The notes beneath the pieces were generated by a model. The model ran no database searches. It saw nothing but the letters and a program-made list of their open reading frames with translations, and was not told where the DNA came from. From Amphirosellinia nigrospora (Eukaryota > Ascomycota > Sordariomycetes > Xylariales > Xylariaceae), in contig SCHM01000003.1 in NCBI GenBank assembly GCA_004123355.1, positions 1,178,001 to 1,242,000 of the forward strand: 64,000 nt of DNA, read 5' to 3'. A program made the position numbers and the translations under genes. How positions within the stretch are numbered: position 1 is the stretch's first letter; every line of letters begins with the position of its first letter. Shown here piece by piece: positions 12,354 through 22,873 of the stretch.

Positions 12354-13364
12354 TTACTTAACCACTTGCTTTCGAGTTCCAACAGTACGCCTTCGCGTCT
12401 TCGAAGCCACCTTGCCTTCAACCACTCCCATGTTGTCCACATCGTTCTTGCGGGTGGCTTTGCCCCTTGTTCTCTTGATGGGTATGGGGTCGATGTTACG
12501 GCTATTACTTACTCTCTCACGTAGTACATTAGGCTCTTTCCCAGCGTGGCCCTCGCGTTTGCGCGCCTGGGCTCTGGTAATTATTCGACCTGAATTGTCT
12601 TGCTTCCCCGATTGAGACCTGGTGGCTCTCTGCTGTAACTTGGCTTGAGACCTGGTGGTCACGGTTGATCGTACAATGTCTTGGCCTTGTTGTTGTTTTG
12701 GCTGCCTCCTTTTCCTTTGTGTCGGCTGCGTCGAGGCTATCACCGGCATCGTTGGTGCCTGTACCCCGAACACCTCCAATAACACAGTCTCAAAATTTGG
12801 CTCATCTGGGACCTCTTGAGCTAGACGGAGCCGGTAATCGCGCTCCATTTTTTCTTGAATGGGTTTGAGGTGGTTCAACTCGGTTTCGAAGTATTCCTCG
12901 TGCTCGCATGATAGTCGAGCCTGATGTATTTCGGCCCGAGACATGCCCGTTTCCAGCAGCTTATTCCTAAGAGAGACCGCGATGGCCCTCCAACTTCTAT
13001 CGGCAGATGACGAACACCACAGGCTAGCGAGTTCCGGCACTTGGTCAGCAGTGGGTTCGCGCCTAATCCAGTGAATGAAAAGCGTAGCGAAATCCCAACG
13101 CCAGTAACTCTCTAGGCAAATAGTGTCGCGCGCATCGTCCAGCCAGTCATCTTCAAAATAGCACCACATGGCTCTACAGCGAAGGCGGAACTGGGGCGGA
13201 AAGGAACTGGGGTCGATGTCGGGCTCGGGAGTATCCTCCTGACGACTTAGTAATTCGAGCTTGGCCTGTAGAGCATCGAGGCCCCCGGCATCTGTCAGCG
13301 TAGGTGCCATTACTGGTTCTGGTCCCCAGTCTGAACCCGACACGTTACTTTGAGGCGTGGCCAT
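12354..13364 (-). CDS. hypothetical protein with basic low-complexity tail
   Basis: An intact 336-residue frame starting MATPQSNVSGSDWGPEP. Residues about 30-200 look like a folded helical region (WRWDFATLFIHWIRRE, DRSWRAIAVSLRNKLLETG). The last 130 residues are strongly basic and repetitive in character, with TRSQAKLQQRATRSQSG, KRKRRQPK-like runs, IKRTRGKATRK and KTRRRTVGTRKQVVK. This suggests a nuclear, nucleic-acid- or chromatin-associated protein. No family is recognised. It lies on the same strand upstream of the FHA-pseudokinase gene, and the second FHA/kinase gene also has a neighbour with a basic tail. Confidence 0.7.
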   Translation of the reverse strand: MATPQSNVSGSDWGPEPVMAPTLTDAGGLDALQAKLELLSRQEDTPEPDIDPSSFPPQFRLRCRAMWCYFEDDWLDDARDTICLESYWRWDFATLFIHWIRREPTADQVPELASLWCSSSADRSWRAIAVSLRNKLLETGMSRAEIHQARLSCEHEEYFETELNHLKPIQEKMERDYRLRLAQEVPDEPNFETVLLEVFGVQAPTMPVIASTQPTQRKRRQPKQQQGQDIVRSTVTTRSQAKLQQRATRSQSGKQDNSGRIITRAQARKREGHAGKEPNVLRERVSNSRNIDPIPIKRTRGKATRKNDVDNMGVVEGKVASKTRRRTVGTRKQVVK

Positions 13365-15886
13365 TTCCGCAGTCGCGATGTCGTTGCAAACCGACCAAAT
13401 CAGGCCCCGAACAGAATGTAAATACGGTGAAAGGGGTAATTGGCAAGGGATTAATTAACGAGGGACAAATAGATCACGCAGGATGATGTGACTCTATGCT
13501 ACAATGCTACACATTGATAGACGGAGCAATTGATGTGAAAGTATGAGAATAAGAATGTGAGGATGTGGATGAGCAGAGAGGAGAGGACAAGATGGAGTTT
13601 TTTGTGGCGTGGCTGGTAATTACAACGGCGACCGAGGTAACAAACATTAATCGTACTCAGCTCATTGCTTAGGTAAGGTGCTAAGTGTAAGACGTTGTGC
13701 GACGACGCGTGTGAACCTATCGTCCAATATCCCTATATCCCTATATTCTACTATGTATCCTATCGGCCGGTACCTTAGTTGCCCTCGCCCCACCTGAATC
13801 TCCACCTAAGCTGTCGCCCACCAACCAGATACTTAGCATTAGCCAAGGCTGTGCCATGTGTCTCGGACGCTAAAAGCCGCCGCCGACCCGTTATGGAGCC
13901 TTCGGGTCGGCGTGAGTCTTAGGTAAGTATTGGTACCTGGCACTGCCAGAGTAAAAACAAGGGAATCATATTAGACAGATTATTTCTTCTTTGATATTCT
14001 TGATTTGGTACTGCCATAGTCCGGCGTACAAGCACGGAGATTGATATCCAGGCCATTCTTCAGACTCCATAGGCCGGCTGTGACAAGGATATCAGGCCTT
14101 CGGTGACGCAGAGAATTACATGCATTTGAAATCTATAAATATACTAATTGTCGACTTTTACTAGTCCGGAACTAAATCGAGCCTTGAGGTGTCGCACCAG
14201 CCAAGGAGTGCAAATAAACCGCTTCAGCGTGAGACGTCTTGTCGGGAGTGGAGCATTTTCCATATGCTGTACTTAGGGCCTCTCAGTAAGAGATTGAGCA
14301 ATACTATCAAGAGCTTTGCGTAATTAGATGAGACATTCTTCTCAGAGTTAGCCCTGCAATTATGACTGTCGGGCCCCCGATGTTGTGTTTAAGTGTATCG
14401 CAATTGAGAACAAGCTTCACGGCTGGCTCCACGTGTGCCGATGCCTCTCTCAGCCAGATTTCAATGCACGTCGCTTTGACAGAAATCTTTCCCATTTCCA
14501 AGGTCTGATTATTTTGCTCTATGGCGTTGGGTTGGTTCATGCAGATACCATCGGGATCATGGTGGTGAATCTATCTTAAAGCTTGGCAGAGGTGGTCTAT
14601 CATCATAAATCAGTGTCCATTTACAACAATCGGATTGTGACCTTTGGATCTTCTCATCTATCTGGCAATGCGTTGTAGGGAAGTTTTGACATGTTGATTA
14701 TTTCAGTTAAGATGTAAATGTTGAGCGACAAGAGTAAATATTTTGAATCAAATATCAAACAATGATAATCCTTCATGCATGTGGTCTGTGCACCAATACT
14801 AAATAGCTATTTCCTGCAACCCACTAAATTCCAAGTTATTTGCTTGCAAGACCCCTAATTCACACGACCACGAGCCACACAAAGTAATCGATGGCCGATG
14901 CCGTCCAACCCCCTCTTTAGACATAGCTCATACTCTAGTACCATTGTAGCACTGCAATACCTGTCGCTTCAAACATCAATAAACCCGAGACGCGAATTGT
15001 AGATGTGCTGAATGCGGGGTAGGCCACGGGCTGTGGTGACAAGGCATAAGTTGGTTCGACTACTTTATGTTGACAAAACCACTTGGTACAGCTCCCTCGG
15101 TAGATCCCTACAAAGCCATTTTTGGCTAGCCAATCAAATGATAGACCGTTGAATTTAGCTGACTGTGACTGCTTCTAGCCGCGGTGGGAATGGCGATGTT
15201 TCTAAAAATTAGTGGACACGCTACTGGCATACGAGCAAACCAGGGTCGGAATAACCCTGGGAATAACCACATACAAAGTGCTGCAGGGTACTTAGATAAG
15301 CACTCGCTTGACAAGCGCGTTACCGATTGGCGCGAAAGGATTGCGCGTAAAAACATGGAGTTAGCGACGTCACTAGGTTTATGGCGGAGGATCGGACGAT
15401 GATCGTATTGTATGTCCTGGTCCCAAAACAGCCACAACCTTAGTCAACTCGGAGATATCCAGAAGGGGTTTTACTGTACTAGAGAGTTCGGATTCAAAAG
15501 CTTGTGATTACTGATTCCGATTGGTATAGCTCCCGCTGTTTGCTCCAAACTCGAGTCACGACCGACGACACTCTGGCGATCCGGTACCATTCAGGACGCT
15601 TGTGCGGCGGAGTCCCCAGACCCATATACAACGGGCAGGGACCGGGGTTGCCAGATGATTACCAATGCCCAGGCAGGCCCAGGCAGACCCAGCTCTCCAA
15701 GCGCGCCCTTGGGCTTTGGGGGAAAAGGACTTATCAAGTGCTGCACTTGGCATATACGTACTATGTAGTAAGCACGAAGCAGTTCCGTGTGGGGTGGTGA
15801 CAGGCCCATGCAATGCCGAAGATATAGAAATGGGTGCGAAGGGATTGCTTCACCTCCTTCTTCCCACCACACCAGTCTTTTTAATC
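13365..15886. other. 2.5 kb intergenic interval
   Basis: It holds the likely promoter of the 12354-13364 gene at its left end and of the P450 at its right end. A strong hairpin at 13881-13912 is listed separately, and a short CCCAGGCAGG-type duplication lies near 15670. Open frames at 15126-15872 overlap on both strands and show no protein features. Confidence 0.4.
13881..13912. repeat. perfect 10 bp inverted repeat, 12 nt loop
   Basis: CGCCGACCCG (13881-13890) is exactly reverse-complemented by CGGGTCGGCG (13903-13912). The loop is TTATGGAGCCTT. The GC-rich stem stands out from AT-richer surroundings and lies in an intergenic region. Confidence 0.8.
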
Positions 15887-17727
15887 ATGCCGAACATTGG
15901 AGGCCAACATGTTACAACGCCAGCAGTTGGTGCTTTGGCGATTACTTTGAGTGTAAGTATAGCTAGCTAAGGAACACGATGGTGTCTTGCATATTAACTC
16001 GCGCATAACTGACGTGCCGACTAGGTCATTGTCTACTACGCAGTACAGGCAGCATATCTCCTATTTTTCCATCCCTTAGCCAAATACCCGGGACCCAAAC
16101 TAGCTGCAGTTTCAGATGTAAGATTCAAAAGCACTCACAAGGAGATAAAAAAATAGGCATGTTAATCATTAACTAGCTCTGGTGGGTATGGGCATTGAGC
16201 AGCGAACGCCTTCCTTTTATCATAGCTGATCTTCACAAAAAACATGGTTAGATTAGCAGAGTTCTATCCGCCTAAGCATCCTCGAGCTGACCCCAAACAA
16301 AGGCGACGTGATCCGTATTGGACCTAACGAATTGTCCTTTGCCACAGCAGAGGCATTCCAGGACATCCATGGCCATGTTTCTAAAGGCAGGGCTAGGTTC
16401 CTGAAGACGGAGTTCTACGACAACGATGATCCGACCCCGCGCATAGTGGGCGCGAGAGATCCCGAGGTCCACGCGCGTCAACGCAAGGCGCTCTCGCACG
16501 CGTTCAGCGCCAAGTCCCTACGCGATCAAGAGGAGATCGTACAGAGATACGTGGATGGATTCGTCAAGCAACTTGTCAAGCTTGGAGATCATGGGAAAAG
16601 AGCTCTTAACGTATCGGAAACGTTTAACTGGCTCACCTTTGACGTTATTGGTTTGTGCTTACCCACTTCTCCAACTTGTCCGTCCTACTTGTATCTTAAT
16701 TCTATATCTAGGTGATCTCTCATTCGGGAACCTTTTGGTGGGGTTGAGAAAGGCGAGACGCACATCTGGATCAAGATAATTCTCGATTCGGTCTTAAATG
16801 CACAAACGACCTTTCTGCGAAAGAGGTTACCACTCTTGAATCCCATTATGCCTTACATTCTACCCAAAGGAGCAACCGAGAGTCTTAAGATACATCGGAC
16901 ATTCAGCAGGGAACTTTCGGAGAAGCGTATACAGATGGGGGATACTGGCCGCGCCGATTTCTTCTCTCATATGCTGAAAAGGGATACGATGAGTGTGAAG
17001 GAAATGATGAGCCAGACATCAACGCTGGGTGTGTATAAAAACTACCGTTCCCGATCCCCAAGTCTTATAATTTCGTATGATACAGCAAGTGCTACGATAT
17101 GAGACTCAGACATCTCGACTAACATGTTATTATCCACGCAGTAATTGCGGGCTCAGAAACCACAGCAACTTCGCTGTCGGGAATTACTTGGTTCCTTCTC
17201 AAAAATCCAGACTGCATGGATACTTTGAGAAAGGAAATACGCGGCGCATTCACGTCCGCAGATGATATCACGGGCGAATCACAGCCGGTCTACCTTACCT
17301 CCACGGCGTTATCGAGGAAAGTATGCGCTTGTTCCCCCCGGTCCCTTTCGGCTTGCCGCGTCACTCCCCGGGAGCCGTGGTTGACGGGAACTATGTCCCG
17401 AGGGCACGGTGGTCTCGGTGGCGCCGATGAGTATGCCGCGGACCCGCGCTACTGGCAAGACCCCGAGAATTTCCGCCCAGAGCGGTGGGTGGGCAACGGG
17501 TTCACCGACCAGAAGAAGGCAAGCCAACCCTTTTCAACGGGCCACGAGCTTGCCTTGGCATTAATCTTGCCTACCTTGAGATGAAGATTGTGTTGGCTAA
17601 ATTGGTATTGCTATTCGATTGGGAACTTGCTGTGCCGCGGGACGAATGGGTGCGTGATTGTAAGATGCGTATTCTGTGGAAAAAAGCCGACTTATGGGTC
17701 AAATATCATCCTCGGGTCACCGCATAA
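15887..17727 (+). CDS. cytochrome P450 monooxygenase, six exons, frame breaks
   Basis: A microsomal fungal P450: haem-thiolate oxidation of an unknown small molecule with NADPH-P450 reductase. Exons: 15887-15952, 16025-16117, 16177-16246, 16303-16650, 16712-17028, 17142-17727, all with GT-AG borders. The N-terminus is a membrane anchor (VIVYYAVQAAYLLFFHPLAK) followed by YPGPK. The oxygen-binding helix is VIAGSETTATSLSG, ExxR appears as GVIEESMRLFPPVP, PERF as NFRPERW, and the haem loop as FSTGPRACLGIN in corrected frame. Single bases seem to be lost at FGEPFG (GGG for GGGG, near 16727), at PRGTVV and MPRDPRYW (17395-17450) and at the haem loop (near 17545). The frame also changes near 17285. 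It ends KYHPRVTA. Clan not assigned. Confidence 0.85.
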
Positions 17728-18461
17728 GGGAATCTAGTGTCTGAGCACTATCTTAATTCGTATGCAGATGCAGAATTCTGTACTCTCAATTATATCCATC
17801 CCCTTGAAGCTCAGAATGCATGCGTACTTACTGACCCGACGTCTATCTGTAACTGTCAACTAGTATGTGTAAGGCCATGATGTGCTATCACTTCACTAGG
17901 TCTAAACAGGCTTCGAGATCCCGGCGTCAGAGATGCACTACATGACTTCGTCTTTTTGGTCTCCTTGTCTCCACTGGCGGGGATGTTCTCACTGCGCATC
18001 CTGATTCAGTAACCCCTTTTACAACATCGTGTACCGTACCGACGCCCCTGTGCTAAGCTTCTTACCTAGGATGATGACATAGTAAATAGAGAAGGTACTA
18101 TATAAACAACCCGGACGGCTAGGATGCTACTTAACATGAGCAGAAGCGAGTCCCTGACTCGTTTTTCGATCTCAAAACTGCGCGTAGAGCCAATGAGATA
18201 TTTGGATGTAGAGAAACTAAAATTCTTGTTATCACAATATCACCAGTAACAAATGATGTAAACACAGGTCTCAATGAAATTGTATTATAGATTGGAGCTT
18301 CTAGAAAGCATCTAAACTCATTCGCCGACGAGGCTATAGCCAAATTCCAGTTGTGTGTACATCATGCGACGCATCTCCAGGTCTGTTAAAACTTCAAGCC
18401 TAATATCGATGCTCTGCCCACCCTCTAAAGCATCCATCATTAATAACCCTGCACAACTTTA
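17728..18461. other. intergenic between P450 and repeat-protein gene
   Basis: Two 3' ends converge here. No gene, repeat or RNA is recognised. Confidence 0.4.
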
Positions 18462-19605
18462 TCACAAGCTTTTACGCCTTGCTTGTTGTAAACGAACACT
18501 TCTCCGTGGACTATCTTGGATCGGTGCGCTCGCTCTGCTTGAACACTTCTGTCGCTTCACTGCTCTGTTCGGGTTCGCGTTTGCTCGACTAGGTGACTCT
18601 GATGCTGCCCGTTTTCTGGCTCGGGTTCCTTCCGTCCCGATATTGCGAGGACTCTGTGCAGGTTCCGTCTCGTGCGAACTCGCTTGGTCCCCTTCATTGA
18701 CCTCAATATTGTTACGACTGGATTCAGCTTCTGTTTCTGGTGGACCAAACTGGTCCCCTTCATTGACCCCAACATCGTCACGACTTGATTCAGCTTCCGT
18801 CTCGTGCGAACTCGCTTCATCCCCTTCATTGGCCCCAACATCGTTACGACTGGATTCAGCTTCTGTTTCTGGTGGACCAAACTGGTCCCTTCATTGACCC
18901 CAACATCGTCACGACTTGATTCAGCTTCCGTCTCGTGCGAACTCGCTTCATCCCCTTCATTGACCTCAATATTGTTACGACTTGATTCAACTTCCGTCTC
19001 GTGGGAACTCGCTTCATCCCCTTCATTGACCTCAATATTGTTACGACTGGATTCAGCTTCCGTTTCTGGTGGACCAGACTGGTCTTCTCCATTGATATCG
19101 GTCTCATTTGGTGGTTGTTGCTGCTGGCTCTTGCTCACCAGTCTGGTGTCGCTGGACGGCGTGGCTGTAGACTCTGATTTATCCTTTACATACGGGCCGA
19201 AGTACCCAACAAAGGCGTCGTATGAGAAATTCCGAGAAATTCGAATGAAGTTCAACCACATTTCATTTTTAATGTTTGGGGTTTCCCATCGCGAGGGTTG
19301 TGCAACCAGTAGTGTGGCGGATGTAGTCCAAGCCTCCTCCAGCTCTGCAAAACGTTCAACTTGCCGCTTTCGGAGTAAAGTCAAGAACTCTTCCCGATTA
19401 GCTGCAACACCTGCAATGTCGCAGACGTCGAGATGCCAGCCATAAGGATCTTGGATCGCGACTCGCATAGAGTTAAATTCGGCATGTAGCTGGTTGAATA
19501 GAACGTCGGGGCTCTTGAAGCCAAACTTCCACCACGGCCATTTCCATGTTTTGTCAGATTCCCAGTCGACGCGTGGCGTGTGAAAGCTTAGGTAGCTTTC
19601 GCTTG
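18462..19605 (-). CDS. unknown protein with 22-residue acidic repeats and basic tail
   Basis: The N-terminal region (in frame from about 19600, start uncertain and possibly in an upstream exon) reads WKWPWWKFGFKSPDVLFNQL and then DPYGWHLDVCDIAGVAANRE, ending SYDAFVGYFGPYV. It looks like a compact helical domain of unknown family. After a Q/S linker comes a tandem repeat of about 22 residues (DEASSHETEAESSRNNIEV-type) rich in Glu, Ser and Asn. One C too few at 18887-18889, compared with the sister copy, shifts the frame. In the restored frame the protein continues to a basic tail, RANANPNRAVKRQK and PRRSVRLQQARRKSL, stopping at 18462. It is divergent from the FHA/kinase gene at 20123. The basic tail suggests a nuclear location (inference). 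Confidence 0.6.
18680..19085 (-). repeat. in-gene tandem repeat, about 66 bp units
   Basis: Six or so imperfect copies of a unit built from CATTGACCTCAATATTGTTA, then CGACTKGATTCA and GCTTCCGTCTCGTGCGAACT. The units differ at a few positions: 'GGTGGACCAAACTGGTCC' variants alternate with 'TCGTGCGAACTCGCTTCATC' variants, which encode GPPETEAESS and SSHETEAESS. Both strands are open over the array because of its composition. Confidence 0.8.
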
Positions 19606-20122
19606 TAGGTGTTTATACCACTCCATCCTCAAGTAGAGTTATCGAGACTTCGACGTGGGAGAGAGTGTGCATGTAAAGAAAAGACTTGATGGAATGATAT
19701 TCAAAAATGCCGCAAGGGCAATAGGAGACATTTGTGGCGGGGGTCGTAAAACACTGAGACCATTGGCCACCAGCCACCTACATACTTCTCTTGAAACGCC
19801 ACCATGGGTCCAGTGTGGTACAGAGCGGAGCGCTTAGCAGAAGGGCCGACGACAATCTAAAGATGCAATTTGCTAATCGGGTAACTGTAGCGCCCCGTCG
19901 AGGTAGGGATACGCCGCTACACGCATCCCTGGACGTGTTGTGCGGCATCAATAGCAAGAAAACATTGCCATCCGAGGCTCTCCTATGCGTTCAAGACAAT
20001 ATCACCTTAATCATGATGGCATATTTCCCATTTATAAAAGGGTTGACTTGCCCAAGGCCGCCTCATCCCCCAGCTATTCAGCGCGACTGAAAACACATAG
20101 TTAGCATCGCCTAACGCCCAAA

Positions 20123-21786
20123 ATGTCTCGATCTTTCTCTGAAAAGGTACTTCCCAAGTCAGAGCGAAAGTACCTCAACTGTGTGCTACGACCGAAGCCA
20201 CAAGCCCCAGCCATAGCATCGACGATGCTCAACGAGACAAAACTTCAGATTGGATCAACTTACGCCTACAGCCAGTTCTATCCCAGCATGGATCTACGCG
20301 TCTGCTTATTGCGTCCAAAGATCGAGGGGGTCCGTATTGGCCCATTCCACACCAGCCAGCCTTTTGGGCACTGGGCTAAAGTAGAAATGGACGGTGACGA
20401 GAAGCCAGCTGCAGTCCTTGTCGTTGAACCAGACCACATACACATAGGATGCATTGTTTCCTACAACGACACCCAATTTCATTTGTTTTTTGACCCTGGG
20501 CATGACCATCTCTATTTTAGTAACCACTCCCCTCGTCCTCTTTTCACTAACCAGCTTGACGGTGAACATTGGGTACTTCCAGGCGAAACGGCTACTCTCG
20601 ATGTGGGGAGTTGGTCCATTAATACCGACGACAAGTCTTTGATCGAGATTCAGGTCTTGAAACGAAAAGCCTGGGTCACCACCCAAGTCCTACCCGCCAA
20701 CTGTGGCACCGCTACAGATGAAGATTTGTCCAAAGAAATCAGGTTGTTGAACGATGGAGGGGCTGCCCAAAATCGAGAGATTATTCTTGCAAGGAATCCT
20801 GACGCCAATAACGCCCTAATTGAGCTTAACAAAGGGGAGAAGATCTATGTTGGAGAGAGCAAGGTATATTGGCTCAAGCGCCTCGATACAATACACGACG
20901 ACCAAAATTCGTCTGTTTGGCTAGCAGAGCACAGGAAGTGGGATGATGGGCGAAAGATTGTCGCAAAAGTGATTAAGCCAGAAGGATACAACAACGAGGT
21001 AATCGATGCTGCTAAAGCATGGAGGAAAGAGTGTGAAGCTCACGTCGCTGTTACCAAAAGTCCTCACGTAAGGGCCCCCCCCCTAAACAAGAAAACTTTA
21101 TCCTAACATGAGTTGCTTACTTGTTGACAGCATGCCATTGAATATCCTCGGCTTCGACGCTCGCTTCCATAGCATATATACCGAGTATATCGATGCTCCA
21201 TTGTTAGCACACTATTGTCGACCAGATTCATCTTTCCAAGGCAACCGTGTAGATGCGCGGCAAATCATGCAGGATATTGCTTCAGCTCTACGTCAAGTAC
21301 ACTATGAAAAGCATGTACACAACGATATCAAGCCAGGCAATATACTTTACAGCCGTGAGCGTGGCGCTGTCCTAATTAATTTTGGACTGAGCTTTGTGCA
21401 CGGCCACCCGAGCCCTGTCGGCGGCACACCTTGGTATCTACCACCTGAATTCATGATGAATTGGGAGCTGTGTGGGCCGGCCTCGGATATTTGGGCGCTC
21501 GGCGTGGTGATGCTGGGTACTCGGTTACATACCATTACCCGATATGCGTACAGACCCATGGGACGCTTCACAAATTCATTCGACACCTGGCTCAGCTGAG
21601 CACCAACACGCGATAAACAGCATGTCCGAATGGATCGAGTATATCGATGAAGCACGATTAAGGCTACGGAAGGACAATGAGCTTGAGGCTATTGTTAATA
21701 AAACCCTAGAATTTAAATTCAAGGACCGCATTGATGCCGAATCGCTTTGCAGGGAACTCGGCAGCCTTAAACCGACGGCTCCCTAA
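20123..21786 (+). CDS. FHA-like domain - protein kinase-like protein, intron and two frame breaks
   Basis: Exon 1 is 20123-21067. The intron is 21068-21130 (GTAAGG, CTAACA branch, TTGACAG). Exon 2 runs to 21786. Residues about 30-190 form a degenerate FHA-like beta region (HIHIGCIVSYNDTQFHLFF, SWSINTDDKSLIEIQVLKRK). The kinase part has the N-lobe lysine in RKIVAKVIKPEG, catalytic loop HNDIKPGNIL, an NFG in place of DFG, GGTPWYLPPEF and SDIWALGVVML. The catalytic Asp and Lys are kept but the metal-binding Asp is Asn, so activity is doubtful. A one-base excess just after the intron (near 21140) and another near 21513 shift the frame; restored, the second continues GYIPLPDMRTDPWDASQIH. Divergent from the repeat-protein gene. 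Paralogous in architecture to 9706-11577. Confidence 0.75.
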
Positions 21787-22204
21787 AGCTATACAAGCTA
21801 TTTGCGCTCTCGCTTTCTACAAGAGAGATAGGTTCAATGATGAGCTGTGATTTGATGGTGACTTCAAGATCTTAAGTCGCTTTAATCAAAGTGGGAATCA
21901 GAGTTTATATGTCTAAATAGCTTCCTTTGTTGACGTATCTAAGTTTTGGAGTTATTTCATTTCCGTATAGCTATCACTGGCGCTTTGGGCAGGACAAGAG
22001 AGTATGGGCCGAGGTGAATTACAGATGAAATCTGTAGGGGTAGGTTACCCTACTACGGGCGCAATCTCGAAATGTCTAGTTTGATAGTTACAAAATGTCA
22101 TTCTACTTAGAAATTTCTAGCACATCGAAAGCCCAAGCAAAGCTTTATTTACATAAAGAAATTAGATAGAATTATCCAAACAGCGTTCAATGCCAGTGGC
22201 AAGG
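21787..22204. other. intergenic
   Basis: 3' flank of the kinase-like gene. Nothing recognised. Confidence 0.4.
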
Positions 22205-22720
22205 TTAACCTGTTCGTGATGCCTTCACGAAATCGTGAGTCGACGTCCGCCAGCAAGAATATCGATCACCTGAGGCACCATTTTCTAGTTCTGCCAATTG
22301 AGAATTATCTGTCGTAAGCGCCACAAGACTGGGAAGAGCAACTGGGGAAAGCATCTGTGAAGTCAACGGAAGTGGCATGGTGCAGTGACTCGTAATACAT
22401 GTCATGCCTTGGACCGTATGAGGGACAAACATAAAGCATGAAACACTTAACCGCCAGTGGCTGAGAGCAAACATTAACCGACGATACACAATTATTAATG
22501 CGGCGCTGATCACACGACCCAGGTATTTGTCATAGTCTACATGCCACAGGTCCCGACAAACAATACGACCATCGGGTGTCTCACAAGTGGAAATTGGCAG
22601 AGTCAGGTAAATATACTCTCGCGAATTGTTCACCAATGACAGGCGAATGATTGGAGAGAGCTTTAGCGTACTACTTAAGCAAAGGAGTAACTGCAAGGAT
22701 GAAGGCCGAATTGTTTTCAT
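22205..22720 (-). CDS. possible hypothetical protein
   Basis: A 171-residue open frame between two better-supported genes. It contains ISTCETPDGRIVCRDLWHVD and a moderately hydrophobic stretch, VISAALIIVYRRLMFALS. No family is recognised and no introns or start context support it. Length alone makes it worth recording, and chance is a real alternative. Confidence 0.25.
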   Translation of the reverse strand: MKTIRPSSLQLLLCLSSTLKLSPIIRLSLVNNSREYIYLTLPISTCETPDGRIVCRDLWHVDYDKYLGRVISAALIIVYRRLMFALSHWRLSVSCFMFVPHTVQGMTCITSHCTMPLPLTSQMLSPVALPSLVALTTDNSQLAELENGASGDRYSCWRTSTHDFVKASRTG

Positions 22721-22873
22721 GATACCAGCCGACCCGAAACGTGACCACTGTAGTGTGACGTATCCTGGTTGTTATGGTATAGCCTATGCTACTGCAAGCC
22801 AGCCCCTAATCACCCAGATGTCGAAGCCTGCAAGATTAGGGCCCAAAATAGACACTTTCTTCATAGGTTACGT

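Noticed and set aside
15126-15872. Overlapping frames on both strands
   Set aside because: No protein features, and heavy overlap on opposite strands.
18355-19445. Long plus-strand frames across the repeat region
   Set aside because: They are antisense shadows of the minus-strand acidic repeats. The repeat composition keeps both strands open, and the minus strand has the recognisable domain-like N-terminus and basic tail.
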